The position numbers and the translations under genes were made by a program. Positions 12,217-24,222 of a stretch of 64,000 nt of DNA are shown in pieces; the stretch's first letter is position 1; each line of letters opens with the position of its first letter. The stretch is taken from contig BCJX01000004.1 of the NCBI GenBank assembly GCA_001600415.1, forward strand, positions 2,131,064 to 2,195,063. Reading direction: 5' to 3'. Under the pieces are notes generated by a model. The model saw only the letters and a program-made list of their open reading frames with translations, made no database searches and had not been told where the DNA came from. The stretch is from Pascua guehoae (Eukaryota; Basidiomycota; Tremellomycetes; Trichosporonales; Trichosporonaceae).

Positions 12217-12675
12217 GAATGTTGACGTGTGATTACGACTGATCGAGTAGTTGTGTCTGTGCAGTGTCCGACTCGACGTCAGAGGCGGCGGCGACCCGAC
12301 TCGAACCCAACAAGTCACGTGACTCGGTATCGACTTGGACGAAATCTTGGATCAATGTGCACCCCAGCCACCCACACACACGACCCACCTACCGCCCGAC
12401 GCCTCGTCGCCATCATCATCAAAGTCTCTCTCCCATCGTCTGTCTCTATTGACAACAAAAACTAGCCTCTCCCCAACCCCGCGTCCGCCATTCCTCGCCT
12501 CGTCCATCGTGCACTAGGCGGCCTCTGGCGCGTTCCCCCCTCCCCCACTCGCCCCATTCCTGGCCCCCGCTCGGCCCTCGCATCACTCTCGCTCGCTCGC
12601 AGCGTGTCCCCGCAACTTTGCGCCCGCCGCAACCTTTCCTCCTTCCCTCCTTCCACCACCACCATCACCACCAAA
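12217..12675. promoter_or_regulatory. Divergent promoter NRK1 / arginyl-tRNA synthetase with E-box
   Basis: Only 459 nt separate the two start codons. A perfect 10-bp palindrome GTCACGTGAC lies at 12314-12323, about 100 nt upstream of NRK1, and is the type of site bound by Cbf1/USF-like bHLH factors. The side near the synthetase is C/T-rich, ending in an ACCACCATCACCACC leader. Confidence 0.55.
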
Positions 12676-14890
12676 ATGTCCACAAAGTCGTTCCCCCTCG
12701 CGCCCCTCCCCGAGATCAAGGGCACCGACTACGCGCGTGTCCCCCTCGACCGCTTCCGCGCCGCCGCCGCAAAGGTCATTGCGGACGCATGGAACGAGTC
12801 GCCCGAAAAGATCTTTGCCGGTGTCGACATTAACAAGAAGGGCGCCGACTTGGCCGTCGCCATCCCGCGTTTCAAGAAGGGCAACCCCGCAGAGTGGGGC
12901 AGGCAGGTCACGGATGCGGTGAGTTGCATGAGCGCGCGTCGCACACGTAGCGGACAGGTGCAGACGTGTAGACGTCTGTGCTGGCCAGCTGTGACCTGAC
13001 GAGTCCGCTGCCGTCGTGGACCTGCATTCTTCCATGGCACGCAACAAGGCATCTGCGAGCCTGAGGAACATGCTATCCGAACTCGTCCAGCGTCCCCCCA
13101 GCCCTCACTAACACCCCAGTTCCGCCCCGACAACTACCTCTCGGCGCTCAGGCAGCAGGGCCCGTTCCTCATGTTCGAGCTCAACAAGGAGTCGTTCACG
13201 TACCACCTCCTCGATGCCATTAGCACCATGTCCAAGGCCCACAAGGCCAACCCCGAGTCGCACACGGAGGAGTACGGCACCACCAACAACGCGCAGGGCA
13301 AGCACCTCCTCGGTGAGTTGGCTCTCGAGTGTGGCTGAGAGTTGCCACTCGGATATCATCTGGATTCCATCCAAGCGTGACTCGAAATCTTCCATCAACC
13401 GACTCTGCCCTTGCGTTGCGCGCGCGCACACTAACCCCCATAGTCGACTTTTCGTCGCCCAACATTGCCAAGCCGTTCCACGCTGGCCACCTCCGTTCGA
13501 CCATTATCGGTGCGGTCATTTGCAACCTGCACGAGACGCAGGGCTGGAAGGTGACGCGTCTCAACTACCTCGGCGACTGGGGAACGCAGTACGGCCTGTT
13601 GTCTGTCGGTTTCGACAAGTACGGCGACGAGGCAAAGTTTGCGGCCGACCCCATCCGCCACCTGTTTGACGTCTATGTCAAGATCAACAAGGACAATGAC
13701 GCGGAAAAGGCGGCGTTCAACGCGGGCGAGGTCCAGGACGCGAGCCAGACGGTGCACGCCCAGGCCAAGCGTGTGTTCAAGGCCATGGAGGACGGCGAGC
13801 CCAAGGCGATTGCGCAGTGGAAGCGCTTCCGTGACATGTCGATTGAAAAGCTCAAGGAGACGTACGCGACGCTCAACGTCAAGTTTGACGTCTACTGGGG
13901 CGAGTCGATGGTGTCGCCAGAGTCGATGCAGCGTGCCATTGACGTGTGTGAGGCCAAGAAGCTCACGTGCGAGGACCGCGGCGCCCTCCTCGTCGACCTC
14001 ACAAAGTACAAGATGGACCGCGCCATTATCCGCAAGGCCGACGGCACCACCATCTACCTCACGCGTGATCTCGGCGGCGCATGGGACAAGTGGCAAAAGT
14101 ACAAGTTTGACAAGCACATTTACGTCACGGCCGCCCAGCAGCAGCTCCACTTTAAGCAGTGCTTCAAGACGATTGAGCTCATGGAGGAGCCCTACGCTGG
14201 CCGTCTCGAGCACGTCTACTTTGGTGAGCCGCACCGGCACCCTTATGCGCTGCGGTACTAACACCTCCAGGCATGGTCCACGGCATGTCGACCCGTAAGG
14301 GTACCGTCGTCTTCCTCGACGATATTCTCGCCGAGGCCACCGAGGTCATGCACGAGCAGATGAAGTCGAACGAGGCAAAGTACGCCCAGGTCGAGGACCC
14401 CGAGGGCACGTCTGCCATCATTGGCTCGACGGCCGTCAAGATCCAGGACATGACGGGCAAGCGTATCAACGACTACACCTTTGACATTAAGCGCTGCACG
14501 TCGTTTGAGGGCGACTTTGGACCGTTTATCCAGTACTCGCACGTGCGTCTGTGCTCGGTCGAGCGCAAAAACCCCAACGTTGCCGTCCTCGAAAAAGTCG
14601 ACGACATTGACACGAGCGTCCTCAACGAGCCAAAGGTCTTTGCCATCATGTACCACCTCGCACAGTACCCCGAGGTCCTCAACGCCGCACTCCAGTACTC
14701 GGAGCCCAGCACGGTTGTCAACTTTTTGTTCAAGCTCTCGCACCTCGTCGGCGCGGCATGGGAGTCGGTCAAGGTCTCGGGCGCCACCCAAAAGGAGGCA
14801 GAGGCCCGTCTCTTCCTCTACGTCCAGATCCGCAGCGTACTCAACCACGCCATGCGCATCCTCTCCCTCACCCCCATTGAGCGCATGTAG
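12676..14890 (+). CDS. RARS1: Arginyl-tRNA synthetase, class I
   Basis: Charges tRNA-Arg. Exons 12676-12918, 13120-13312, 13444-14223 and 14271-14890 give 611 residues, typical of fungal ArgRS. An N-terminal additional domain (about 1-140) precedes the catalytic fold with the HIGH equivalent PFHAGHLRST (HAGH near residue 158), NYLGDWGTQYGLL, IYLTRDLGGAWDKW, and the KMSKS equivalent HGMSTRKGT (about 409-417) created across the last splice junction. The C-terminal DALR-type anticodon domain ends in NHAMRILSLTPIERM, as expected for the family. The ATG has a good context (CCAAAATGTC). No mitochondrial presequence is seen, so any mitochondrial form would need another start or gene. Introns show CACTAAC branch boxes 7-12 nt before the AG. 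Confidence 0.95.
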
Positions 14891-16673
14891 GCGGTCCAGA
14901 GGAGGTAGAGGCGACATGCATAGATCTACGTCATGTGGGCGTCGTGGCGTCGTAGGCGTCGTGTGGATGGTGTGGGGTGGCAGCGGGTGTCAGCGGGTGG
15001 CAGCGGGTGGTGCGGGTGACATGATGAGTTATTTACCCATCGCAGGTGGTGCTGCTCTCTTTTTCTGGGGAGGTGTGGTGAGTTATTCAGCGCCAGCGAT
15101 AGTGAGAGGGAGGGAACGGATGAGTTTCCTGGGGGACGCCCTCTCAGGGGGAGGGCGAGGGGGTGCGCTTGTCTTAGTTGACTGGAGACAAGAGTAGTGA
15201 GGGGGAAGTGGAATAGTGAGGCAGCGATCATGAGGGATGAGGTATAGGCAGGGGTGGTGACTGGGGTGGGGCACAAGCCAAAAGTTTATGTCGATGGTGA
15301 CAGTGTTTTCCTAGATCTCTCCAAGGGGAAGTGTAACCCTGTGGCATGGCCTGGCCCTTATGTGGTTGAAGAAGAGATGGTCTCCGTTGATTTCTCCTTC
15401 GCCTCTGTCCGAGTGGTCGGTGTAAGGCCTTGCTTGTGTGCGGGCTTGCAATTCAGCCAATTCGTACCTCGCAGGTATGCTACCCGCTACCACCCACAGC
15501 GCATACACTTCCAGTGCAGCTAACGCCCAGCTCGTCATGATCGGACGATGCTGTCTCGAGAACATAGAAATTAGTGTGGCGAGGAATCAGAGTGAGCGAC
15601 GGGAGCGACGGGACAGGGAGAACCGCGACGCGCTCCAGAGGTGGCGCCACGAACACCCCGTCGTCGTTGAGCGCCGGGATCAAACGAATGCCATCAGGTT
15701 CGCTAATCTACCCGTTCGCGAGCCAGCCTCTCGAACTGGGACTGAAGAGCACACCAGGGCACATCGCTCCAACCAATCGACCGATACTCTCCCTCTGTAT
15801 CGCCCTGCCAGCGTCCATTCAACCGGGGCGTCAAGTGCAGGCTCGGCGCAGCATTGACTGGCCGGTTTGAGCAACATTGTGGGAGAAGGGCTGGGCGATT
15901 GGGGTGGTGCAGATGGCACGGTTGCATGCTACCAACGGTCAGAGGGGAGGGGTAAGGCTCCACGTATGAGCGCGTCTCTACCCTCTACTACTCGACTATG
16001 CAAGGTCTCACTCGTCCAGGCCCTCGCTAACCACACAACCCGCAATGCAGGCCCAAGTTGAGCCACAGATTGAACACATAATTTCCCCCCTCAACGATGA
16101 GGGTCAATGTTGCCAGGGAGGATGCCGGGTGTTTGATATCTGATATGTGATTTCCCGATTACCTCACCTTGTCATTATTATAGGCGATTATCTCTGCGTG
16201 TAACAGGTCATGGCAATACTGTACATGAGAGGCGGAGAGGAGGACACTCGGACAGAAAAGGAAACCTGAGAAGGAAACGCACGCATGGCTGTATTTTGCC
16301 TCGCCTGACTGAAACTGAAACTGGACGTGATAGCAACCCTGCCACCTTAACATTGATCACTTTTTACAATTCTGTACGAGCAGCTATCCATTGGAGTATT
16401 ATCTAGCAGCCAGTGTACATGCATTCCAAGTCTATCATTGTCAAGTGTCTATAAGTGTCTATGTTGGGCAGCAGTTGAGGACATGTGGTGGTGGTGCCAC
16501 GGATGATGGCCGACGGGATCAAATCCCTCTCGTGCCGATCAATTAATCGGGTCCCCCCACATAAAGCGGTCGATACGCAAAGTCAGTTTGACATTTCCGA
16601 CGCCGACGTCCTGTATCGTTTACGAGCTTGCACCGAGAGTTCGCCCGCCAACACCGAGCCGACACCCGCGACC
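14891..16673. other. Intergenic region between RARS1 and the uS10m gene
   Basis: 1.8 kb without a convincing gene. The first 350 nt are GGTG-rich; a short translated stretch at about 15272-15430 resembles a retroelement tail (separate entry). The last part is AT-richer and presumably the promoter of the ribosomal protein gene. Confidence 0.55.
15272..15430 (+). pseudogene. Possible remnant of a Ty3/gypsy integrase C-terminus
   Basis: One frame reads HKPKVYVDGDSVFLDLSKG, then about five residues on WPGPYVVEEEM. This matches the pattern of the small beta-barrel after retrotransposon integrase (GD.V.L ... GPY.V). No other pol domain, LTR or long ORF is present, so if real it is a short decayed fragment. 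The match is from memory of the motif pattern and could be chance. Confidence 0.25.
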
Positions 16674-17534
16674 ATGGCCTCGAAACACGCTCTCGGGCTG
16701 CTGCGCCCCATCGCGTCGTCGTCGCGCGCCGCGTGAGTCTAGCGCTGCACTACATGCCTGCAACCAGCAGACTAACACTTCTGCAGGTCGACCCTCGCGG
16801 CCGCGTCCACATCTGGCCCGATCCCAACCCCCGCGCGCACCCCGGACCGACCGGACGCCCGCGAGCCCCTCGACTTTCCCCCCCTCGACCGCCTCCCGCC
16901 CACGCACGGCGTGCACGTCGCCACGCTCCACCTGCGCGCGTACCACCCGTACAATCTCGACCTCGCCGCGCGCTTCGCGCAGCACGCCGCGCGCAGCCTC
17001 GAGATGCCGACTTCGGGCGTGGCGCACCTCCCCACGACAAAGGAGCTGATCACCGTGCCCCGCTCGGCATTCGTGCAGAAAAAGGCACAGGAAAACTTTG
17101 GCCGCCTGACGCACCGCCGCACACTCAAAGTGTACGACACGGACCCGGGTGTGCTCGACCTGTGGCTCCGGTACATTAAAAAGAATGCGCCGGGGGGCGT
17201 GGGGTTCAAGGCCTACGTGCACGAGTATGCCGAGTATGGGTTTGCGGCGGGCGAGATGGCGGGCGTCGAGGGCATGATGGGCGGGGATGTCGAGCGGGCC
17301 GCAGACGAGATTGTACGCGCCCTCACGGGTGAGGAGTTTGCACCGGGGGCCGTACCCGAGGTCGAGGCCGCGTCCGAGGCCCAGGCCGCCGCCCAGGTCG
17401 AGGCAGACACGACACCCGCGACCGAGGCCGAGGCCGCCGACGCAGGACGCGAACAGATCAAGGCCGCCGCCGAACAGGTCGTCGAGGCCACGCGCGAGGT
17501 CGAGTCGGACGAGCCCGCACAGCCAAAGGCATAG
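16674..17534 (+). CDS. RSM10: Mitochondrial small-subunit ribosomal protein uS10m
   Basis: Component of the mitoribosome small subunit. Exons 16674-16732 and 16787-17534 give 268 residues. The N-terminus (MASKHALGLLRPIASSSRAA) is basic/hydroxylated with no acids, like a matrix targeting signal. The S10 core at about residues 60-165 carries LRAYHPYNLDLAARFAQHAA, SGVAHLPTTKELITVPRS, FVQKKAQENFGRLTHRRTLKV and the final LRYIKKNAPGGVGFK, closely following the fungal uS10m pattern. Beyond it is a C-terminal extension of about 100 residues, the last half Ala/Glu-rich and probably disordered. The 54-nt intron has GTGAGT and ACTAACACTTCTGCAG. Confidence 0.92.
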
Positions 17535-18639
17535 AATCCAGCATATGCACCCATCTCACCCATCTCTCCCTCTTGGCGCGCGTCGGAATCATCCTATCCC
17601 AGCCCACTAACTGTCCCCTCTGACCGACGTCGCCTGTACCATGCTCCGGGGCGCCCTGGCCCTTCTGACCATCTACGCAGCGTCCTGCCGGGCTCCTGGC
17701 TCCTCGCCCGTCTGACCATCTACGCCGCGTCCTGTACGGCACTCCCGGCCACTCTGACCCGCCTGCACAGGCATACCCACGTGCGCAGCCTAGACGCTCG
17801 CCATCCCAACCCAGCTGTCCAGGCTGGCGCTGCATCCCAGCTCCAACTGCGCCGCGGTGGTCTGTCCTCCCTTTGACAGTTGGCCTGCGCAGTTGCGTAC
17901 ACCCCGTACCCATTGACGACTACTTATCCCGGGAACAGGGTAGGCCATGGTCGCCGCCCGCAGTCTCTCGTACTCTCGATAGACACCCTCGCCATTCATG
18001 CCTCCGTAGAGCCATCGCGCAAATCTCCATCCCGTGCAGCCGGAGTTTGCGCACTCGAGCTGTGCGCCGAGCGCTCTTCAGCCTTGACATGTTACGTTGG
18101 CTGCACCGGTCTGTCCTAGACTGGGCCAGGCTGTCGCTGCCGAGCGCTTTCCATGCCGGACTGATGGCGTAGACACAGGCTTGCTAGGTTGTGCACTCTG
18201 GTCGTCCTCCTGAGGGGTCCATATTCTGCAAATCGGCCATGGTGCTGCACGTCGCCTTCGACTGTCAGACTGTAGGACCACCCGGCGTCGATCCCCCTTG
18301 GTGTCGACCCCCCTTGGCGTCGAACCCCCCGGGCGTGGATTCCGCCCTCCTCGGCGTCGATTCCGCTCCCCCTCGGCGTTGATTTCTCCACGATCCACAA
18401 TGGACCTCAATGGTCCACTTGGGTTTGGATCCACTTGGACCCACTTCAACCCACTTCGACCCCCTTGGACCCACTGGGACCCACGTGCACCTACTTGTAC
18501 CCATCCCATCTGGACCCACTTGCACCACCACAGCCCGAGACACACCCACAGCAACACCCACAGCATACCCGCACACCCACAGCACCTACATCTATGCACC
18601 GACTAGAATACACTATACGTCCGCGTCCTACCCCCCACA
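17535..18639. other. Convergent intergenic region with minisatellites
   Basis: No gene seen between the uS10m and SEC17 stops. A 25-bp direct repeat (CTGACCATCTACGC[A/C]GCGTCCTG) occurs at about 17666 and 17714. At about 18284-18390 lie imperfect units of the type GGCGTCGA[T/A]CCCCCTT, followed at 18417-18530 by units of the type CTTGGACCCA. Confidence 0.6.
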
Positions 18640-20065
18640 CTAGGTCAGACCGCCCTCGTCCTCCTCGAGCGCCCGCTTAATCTTGAGCAGCACCTGCGTC
18701 TTCCAGTTGTCGAGCTTCAACACCTGGTCGTACTGAAACACGGCGGCGGTAAACCGCTCGACGTCTGCCTCTTCGCACGCGTCCATGAGCTCGCGGGCAA
18801 ACTTTGCCTCGCGCGTCGACGGGAACGTCAGGTCCTTTTGGGCAAACGTGTCGAGCAGGCGGCCCGTGAGCACCAGGTCGCCCATGGCCATGGCGCACAT
18901 GGCCGCGCGGAGCCAGTACTCCTTTACAGAGTACTTTGTCAGCGGCGACGTGAGCGACCAGTCGGCGACCGTCTGGTAGAGCTCGAGCGAGCGCGCAAAG
19001 TCGCCCAGGTCGGCCGAGAGCTCGGCCGCGTTGACGTAGCACTGGTTGGCCGTCCTGGGTGTTAGTGGGAATAGGCGGGGGGGGGGGGGGGGTTCCGGTG
19101 TCGGGGGCGTAGACAAAGGGGGGAAAGGAGAGAGACCCCAGTCCGCGCAGTGTCCAACGCCAGTTACACACCGTCCCACGCGCACTCACGCATTCGCGTC
19201 CTCCTGCTTGTACCAGTCGCCCGCGCGCTGGTAGCTGTCGCGCGCCTGGGGAATGTTCCAGCCGTCCTGGGCGTAGATTTGCGCAATCTCCTTTTCGCGG
19301 TCGGCCGCTTGGCGGAAGTTGCCCGCTTCGGTCACGAGCTTGATCGTCTGGTGCAGCGCGTTGATGGCCGCTGGGGTGTTAGCGGGGTGTGGAGGGGGTG
19401 GTGTGTGTGTGTGTGTTGGGGGGGTGGTCTCAGTCTCGCGTGCACGCGTGCGGCAAACGAGGGTATCCTGGTCGTTCTAGTTTATGCACAAGGTGGACAA
19501 GGCGTGCTGGGCCGCTCTGCGACCTGCACAGGCGCCCGTGCTTTCGCCCACACCCACAACTCACCTCCGGGGTCCGTCTTCTTGTAGCTCTTGGCGGCAT
19601 TGTGGAACGCGTTCATCGCGTCATTCTTCTCGTCGGCCTTGAGGCGGCACTGGGCCTCGCGCTCAAACGACTTGCCCGACTCGTTCCATCGCTGCTCAAT
19701 CTTGTACGCGTTGCCGGACTGGAATGAGCGTGTGTGCGCAAGGGGGTCGGGGTTGTGCGTTGGGCCGCGCGGTGCGTGAGGCAACTTGTATACAGAGGCA
19801 GCGTATACCCCCTGGGAGTGAGGAAGCAGACGCTGGTAGTGTTCATGCCAAGTCGGGCTCGGTCATGACACTTGGCCATCGTGGCACAAGAGAACACTCT
19901 GGCACAGCCCTGCGATCCCGCAGCCCGATGTCTAGTCATACTCACCTGCTGGAACAGGTCTGCTGCGTCCTCCCACTTTGTGGACGACGAGGAGAACCAG
20001 CCCGTGCTGGACGAGGCCTTCTTCTCTGCCGCCTTGAAGAGTTCGTCGCCTCGTGAACCGGCCAT
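18640..20065 (-). CDS. SEC17: Alpha-SNAP, NSF attachment protein
   Basis: Adaptor that recruits the ATPase NSF/Sec18 to SNARE complexes for their disassembly after membrane fusion. Exons 20065-19946, 19718-19565, 19370-19190 and 19054-18640 give 289 residues, the usual alpha-SNAP length (about 290). Typical blocks: N-terminal GDELFKAAEKKA followed by TGWFSSSSTKWEDAADLF, the TPR-like helices SGNAYKIEQRWNESG, AAINALHQTIKLVTEAGNF and YQRAGDWYKQEDANATANQC, and the acidic C-terminal end ALEEDEGG that stimulates NSF in the family. All junctions keep frame. Intron 3 holds a 15-G run and intron 2 a (GT)n tract. Divergent from U2AF1. Confidence 0.94.
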
Positions 20066-20510
20066 GGTGGTGTGTAGTGAAGTGTGGTAGAATGCAATGG
20101 ACAGCTAAGGTCGTCTCGAGTGTCCCGATGGCGAGCGGGTGGCAGTGGGTTGGCAGTGACGTTGCCCACGTCTGGTCTCGGCCATCGACCCGCCCGGTGG
20201 CGTGGCGCCATCGGGTGGAGGACAGAAGAGTGTCTACCGTGGGAAAGTCGAATAGACGGTGATTGCGGAGATAAGTGCTGACTGAGCCTGTGGCGGATTG
20301 CCACGCGAGCAAAGGAAGAGGGAAGATCCAGATTACCGGCGAGGAAGGATGCATGTTGACCGACCGAGAACTCAACTCCAGAGATATCTGTCGCCATCGT
20401 CATCTGTGTTTGCTTGCTCACCATCTCCATCTCTTGACTACTCTACAGCTACACAACAACAACCTCATCTCCGTCTCCTCACATTAAACACCATCTAATC
20501 GTCCCCCACC
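20066..20510. promoter_or_regulatory. Divergent promoter SEC17 / U2AF1
   Basis: 445 nt between the start codons. The U2AF1 side is a C/T/A-rich leader with CAACAACAACC before the ATG. I see no clear TATA box or known operator. Confidence 0.45.
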
Positions 20511-22027
20511 ATGTCCCAAAACCACCTCTAGTACGTCTCATCCCTCCGCTCCTCGCCCTCTCCTCCTCCCTCCACCTCTACCCCACCTTCCTCCACCATC
20601 CGCCTTGGACCTCATTCTGACTAACCCTCAGTGGTACAGAGCAGGACCGCGTAAACTGCTCATTCTACCTCAAGATTGGAGCGTGCCGACACGGCGACCG
20701 GTGCTCTAGGTGAGTCGGGAGGTCGAGCAGCGACGGCAGCACATGGCTGCTGTTAGTGCTGTTGGCGAACCAGCAGCTCTTGTGCCCTGCCTCTGCTCGT
20801 CACGTCTCTTAGAGACTCGGCTGACAATTCCAGGAAACACATCAAGCCCAACTTTTCCCAAACGGTGCTCCTCCCCAATGTCTACAACAACCCCGCACAC
20901 ACGCCAGAGGGCGCGTTGCTGAGTAAGGAGGAGCTGCAGGCCGACTTTGACCGGTTCTACGAGGACTTCTTCATGTGAGTGTTCGTGGTGTGTGGGTGTG
21001 TGCGTTGAGGGGGGAGGCAGATGTTGGAGATGCTGTGCCGGGATTGAAGAGGCGATCATGGCCTGACACAGTTCAGTGCCAGAACGCTTGTGGCATACAC
21101 TACCTGTTGGACACATCCGTTGGTGGCAAGTTCCAGGACTTGACATGGAAAACCGTCTGTGTACGGTCTACCCGTGATGCTGTGGAGGTCGTGGTGACTC
21201 GCGGTCAATCTGCCGAGTTGGGAACATGTCGACCGCTAGGAGCTCATGGCTGCAACCGGGGTCCTGCGCGTTCAAGTTGCCACCGCCCTTGCCAATCCCC
21301 CCGTCCGCCGCCGAGTCCTGGCGTCTTCACAGCGTGCACACCACCTTTTTACACCTTTCTTGTCACAGTCGAATCCCTGCTGACTCTACAGCGAGCTGTG
21401 CAACTACGGTAACGTGATCGAGATGCACGTGTGTGACAATGTCGGCGACCACCTCGAGGGCAACGTCTACGTGCGGTATGAATGGGAGGCCGAAGCCACC
21501 AACGCCGTCGACAAGCTCAACAACCGCTGGTACGGCATGCGCCCGCTGCATGCCGAGCTGTCACCTGTGGCCGACTTTCGCGAGGCGTGCTGCAGACAGA
21601 ATGAGCTGGGCGAGTGCAAGCGTGAAGGGTGAGTTGGCTTGTCTCTGTGGTTGTGAGGGGAGAAGGAGGTAGGGTTCAGGAAGAGGTTGTGCTGTTTGGG
21701 AGGAAGAGGTTACTCTGTACGAGGATAAACCCGTGCAGCTGTTTCCAGGATGGACGTGACGTTTACGACCTGGGTGCGGTGTCCCATCAGCTGTTACAAC
21801 CCTCCGAGCCCACGCTCTCCCCACACCCGCCGTATACCTGTTCATGACTAACACACAGTTTCTGCAACTTTATGCACTTATGTCACCCGACAAAGTCGCT
21901 CGTGTCGTCCCTCCACGCGTCGCAGCGGATATCGCGCCGCTCCAACACGGCCAACGGCAAGGAGGGTCCCGCAGTCGAGGACCTGGGCTGGACACCAAGC
22001 CAGGCGCGTGTGGGTGGACGATGGTAG
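20511..22027 (+). CDS. U2AF1: U2 auxiliary factor small subunit (U2AF35)
   Basis: Recognises the AG of the 3' splice site as part of the U2AF heterodimer. Exons 20511-20530, 20632-20709, 20834-20974, 21392-21628 and 21859-22027 give 214 residues. First CCCH zinc finger: [21 protein letters not shown] (the Ser equivalent to human S34 is kept). Then an atypical RRM ([38 protein letters not shown]) and a second CCCH finger [18 protein letters not shown] joined to FCNFMHL by the last splice. The C-terminus is short and has no long RS domain. Exon 1 encodes only six full codons. The third intron is 417 nt, long for the gene; the direct exon 3-4 junction ([18 protein letters not shown]) reads like the family, so no extra exon is needed. 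Confidence 0.93.
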
Positions 22028-22567
22028 CGGGCGGGTCCGACGAGTGGGATATACGGTATGAAGACGCAGTCTCCGAGGTAGCGTATAGGCGATCAAGCGC
22101 GGTGCAAGCTGCGTAAACGCGGCCGCGCGGCAACGCGCGCGCTTCTGGCACAATTGTGTCTGCGATGTGACTGGCCCGGGTGGGACCTGGGGAGTCACGT
22201 TCGAATGTAGATTATAGCATGGATGCAGTCATAGCAGTCCCAGAGTCAGAGTGTGTATGTAGACGCTCTGTCGGCGTCTATCGCGACACTGATCTTGTTT
22301 GTCCGTGTGGCCAGAAGCAAGCGCAAGATGGCAAGATGGACTTTATGACCATTGTTTTGATGTGCGTGCCTGAAACCTCCACCACACGCGTCTGTCATCT
22401 CGCGTCATCTAAATCCATCCCCAGGTGTTGTATTTTGTCTCTTCCCCTCTTCACCTCGTCGCTCACTTGTTCTCCAACTCGCTCTTTCTTACACTCTCCA
22501 CCTCTGCACACGTTTCACTACAATGGTACGTCGCGTCACATATACTCACCAAACCCCATCCCACACC

Positions 22568-23973
22568 ATGGCTGGCAGCTTACGGCAGAAACCCTCGGAC
22601 GTCCACCACGTCTCGTTCCACATTGCCCGCTCGACAGTGTTACTGAGCGTCCCTGCGTCGACGTGAGTGCAACCCGAGACATGGAGATGCGCTCTTGAGC
22701 GAGTGATGCCTCTGTCTGTCTATCTCTTTGTGTCCTTGTCTCTTTGGCCTTCAACTGTCACGATAACGCTGGCCGTCCACTCGTGCCCAACTCGTGCCCA
22801 ACTCGTGCCCCAACGGGTGTCCGCCCCGCCGTCGGGCTCGTGCTGCGGTGCGCCAGCTCGGCCACCTATGCCCCAGCATGTAGGGCATGTATGCCGTCCA
22901 TATCCACCGCCCCATTAACTCGCTCACCCCATCCATCCCCCCCCCCCCCCCCCCCCCCCCCCNNNNNNNNNNNNNNNNNNNNNNNNNNNNNNNNNNNNNN
23001 NNNNNNNNNNNNNNNNNNNNNNNNNNNNNNNNNNNNNNNNNNNNNNNNNNNNNNNNNNNNNNNNNNNNNNNNNNNNNNNNNNNNNNNNNNNNNNNNNNNN
23101 NNNNNNNNNNNNNNNNNNNNNNNNNNNNNNNNNNNNNNNNNNNNNNNNNNNNNNNNNNNNNNNNNNNNNNNNNNNNNNNNNNNNNNNNNNNNNNNNNNNN
23201 NNNNNNNNNNNNNNNNNNNNNNNNNNNNNNNNNNNNNNNNNNNNNNNNNNNNNNNNNNNNNNNNNNNNNNNNNNNNNNNNNNNNNNNNNNNNNNNNNNNN
23301 NNNNNNNNNNNNNNNNNNNNNNNNNNNNNNNNNNNNNNNNNNNNNNNNNNNNNNNNNNNNNNNNNNNNNNNNNNNNNNNNNNNNNNNNNNNNNNNNNNNN
23401 NNNNNNNNNNNNNNNNNNNNNNNNNNNNNNNNNNNNNNGGGGTGAGTGGAGGGGGAGTGGGCCAGGAGCGGGCCGGGGTTGGCCCGCTAGACGCCGTGGA
23501 CCGGCCACAAGGAACAGTCCCGCAATACCTCTTGGGCATCTGTCGTGGCGGCAGGGCGGAAGGGTCCTGTGTCGTGGGCTAGGATGGAACCACTCCTCCG
23601 AGCGGCGGAAGTCGAGTGGCCCTCCCTGTGGATGAGTGCAGGTCCTTGGACCCACACGCGCCATCGCATGCCAGCTGGCCAGGAGTCGAGCCATCCGCAC
23701 CCAGCCGCAGCGTCAACGTACCCGTAACCGTGGCCCACCGGTCGATGTTTGACAGTGACGCCAACCGCTGTTCTGGCTTGAGGTGGGGCTGGGGTAACAA
23801 CTCGGCTCTTCGCCAGCGCTTATCCACCCCCGATGACACCGACGCCGACACCCGCCGACACTGACGCTTACACTATGCTGACGGACAGGGTTCGCGGCGA
23901 GGACGGTACTTTCCCCGCGCCTCAGTATACGATTCCGGACCCGATGGATGGGGACGGCGAGGATGGCGAGTAG
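22568..23973 (+). CDS. Unidentified protein, middle lost in an assembly gap
   Basis: A 95-nt exon (22568-22662) reads MAGSLRQKPSDVHHVSFHIA and continues to LLSVPAS before a GTGAGT donor. After the gap, a 3' exon starting about 23890 behind CTGACGGACAG reads VRGEDGTFPAPQYTIPDPMD and ends in an acidic tail at TAG 23971-23973. An in-frame upstream ATG at 22523 is possible, and an alternative reading has ATG 22523 directly followed by a GTACGT donor. Linking the two ends into one gene is inference from strand, spacing and style. I do not recognise the protein with confidence. Confidence 0.35.
22963..23438. other. Assembly gap (476 N) after a long C run
   Basis: The gap is preceded by more than 20 consecutive C (to 22962), so it probably reflects a homopolymer that stopped sequencing or assembly. 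Confidence 0.9.
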
Positions 23974-24222
23974 GTGGGCGAGGGGATAGGGACGTGGCGG
24001 TGTTTCGAGGATGGATGTGGGCGACGCGGCGAGAGTAGGAGGGGCCGAGAGCGCCAGCGCGAGCGACGAGATGCGGTTGGCCGTAGACGACGGGTCGAGG
24101 TTACTGGGTACACAGACAGTGGGGACGCCAGAGACCAAGCTGGAGCTGTTCCAGCCTCCCAGCCAGCACGGCACAGATGAAATACATGCATGTTCATGAT
24201 GGATAGCCTACAACCCGTTCGT

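Noticed and set aside
13431..14264. 277-residue minus-strand frame
   Set aside because: Shadow of the arginyl-tRNA synthetase exon 3.
15480..15963. Minus-strand frames with a WSDVPWCALQSQFERLARER-like segment
   Set aside because: The segment looks protein-like, but flanking stops, no convincing splice pairs and no family match prevent a supported gene model.
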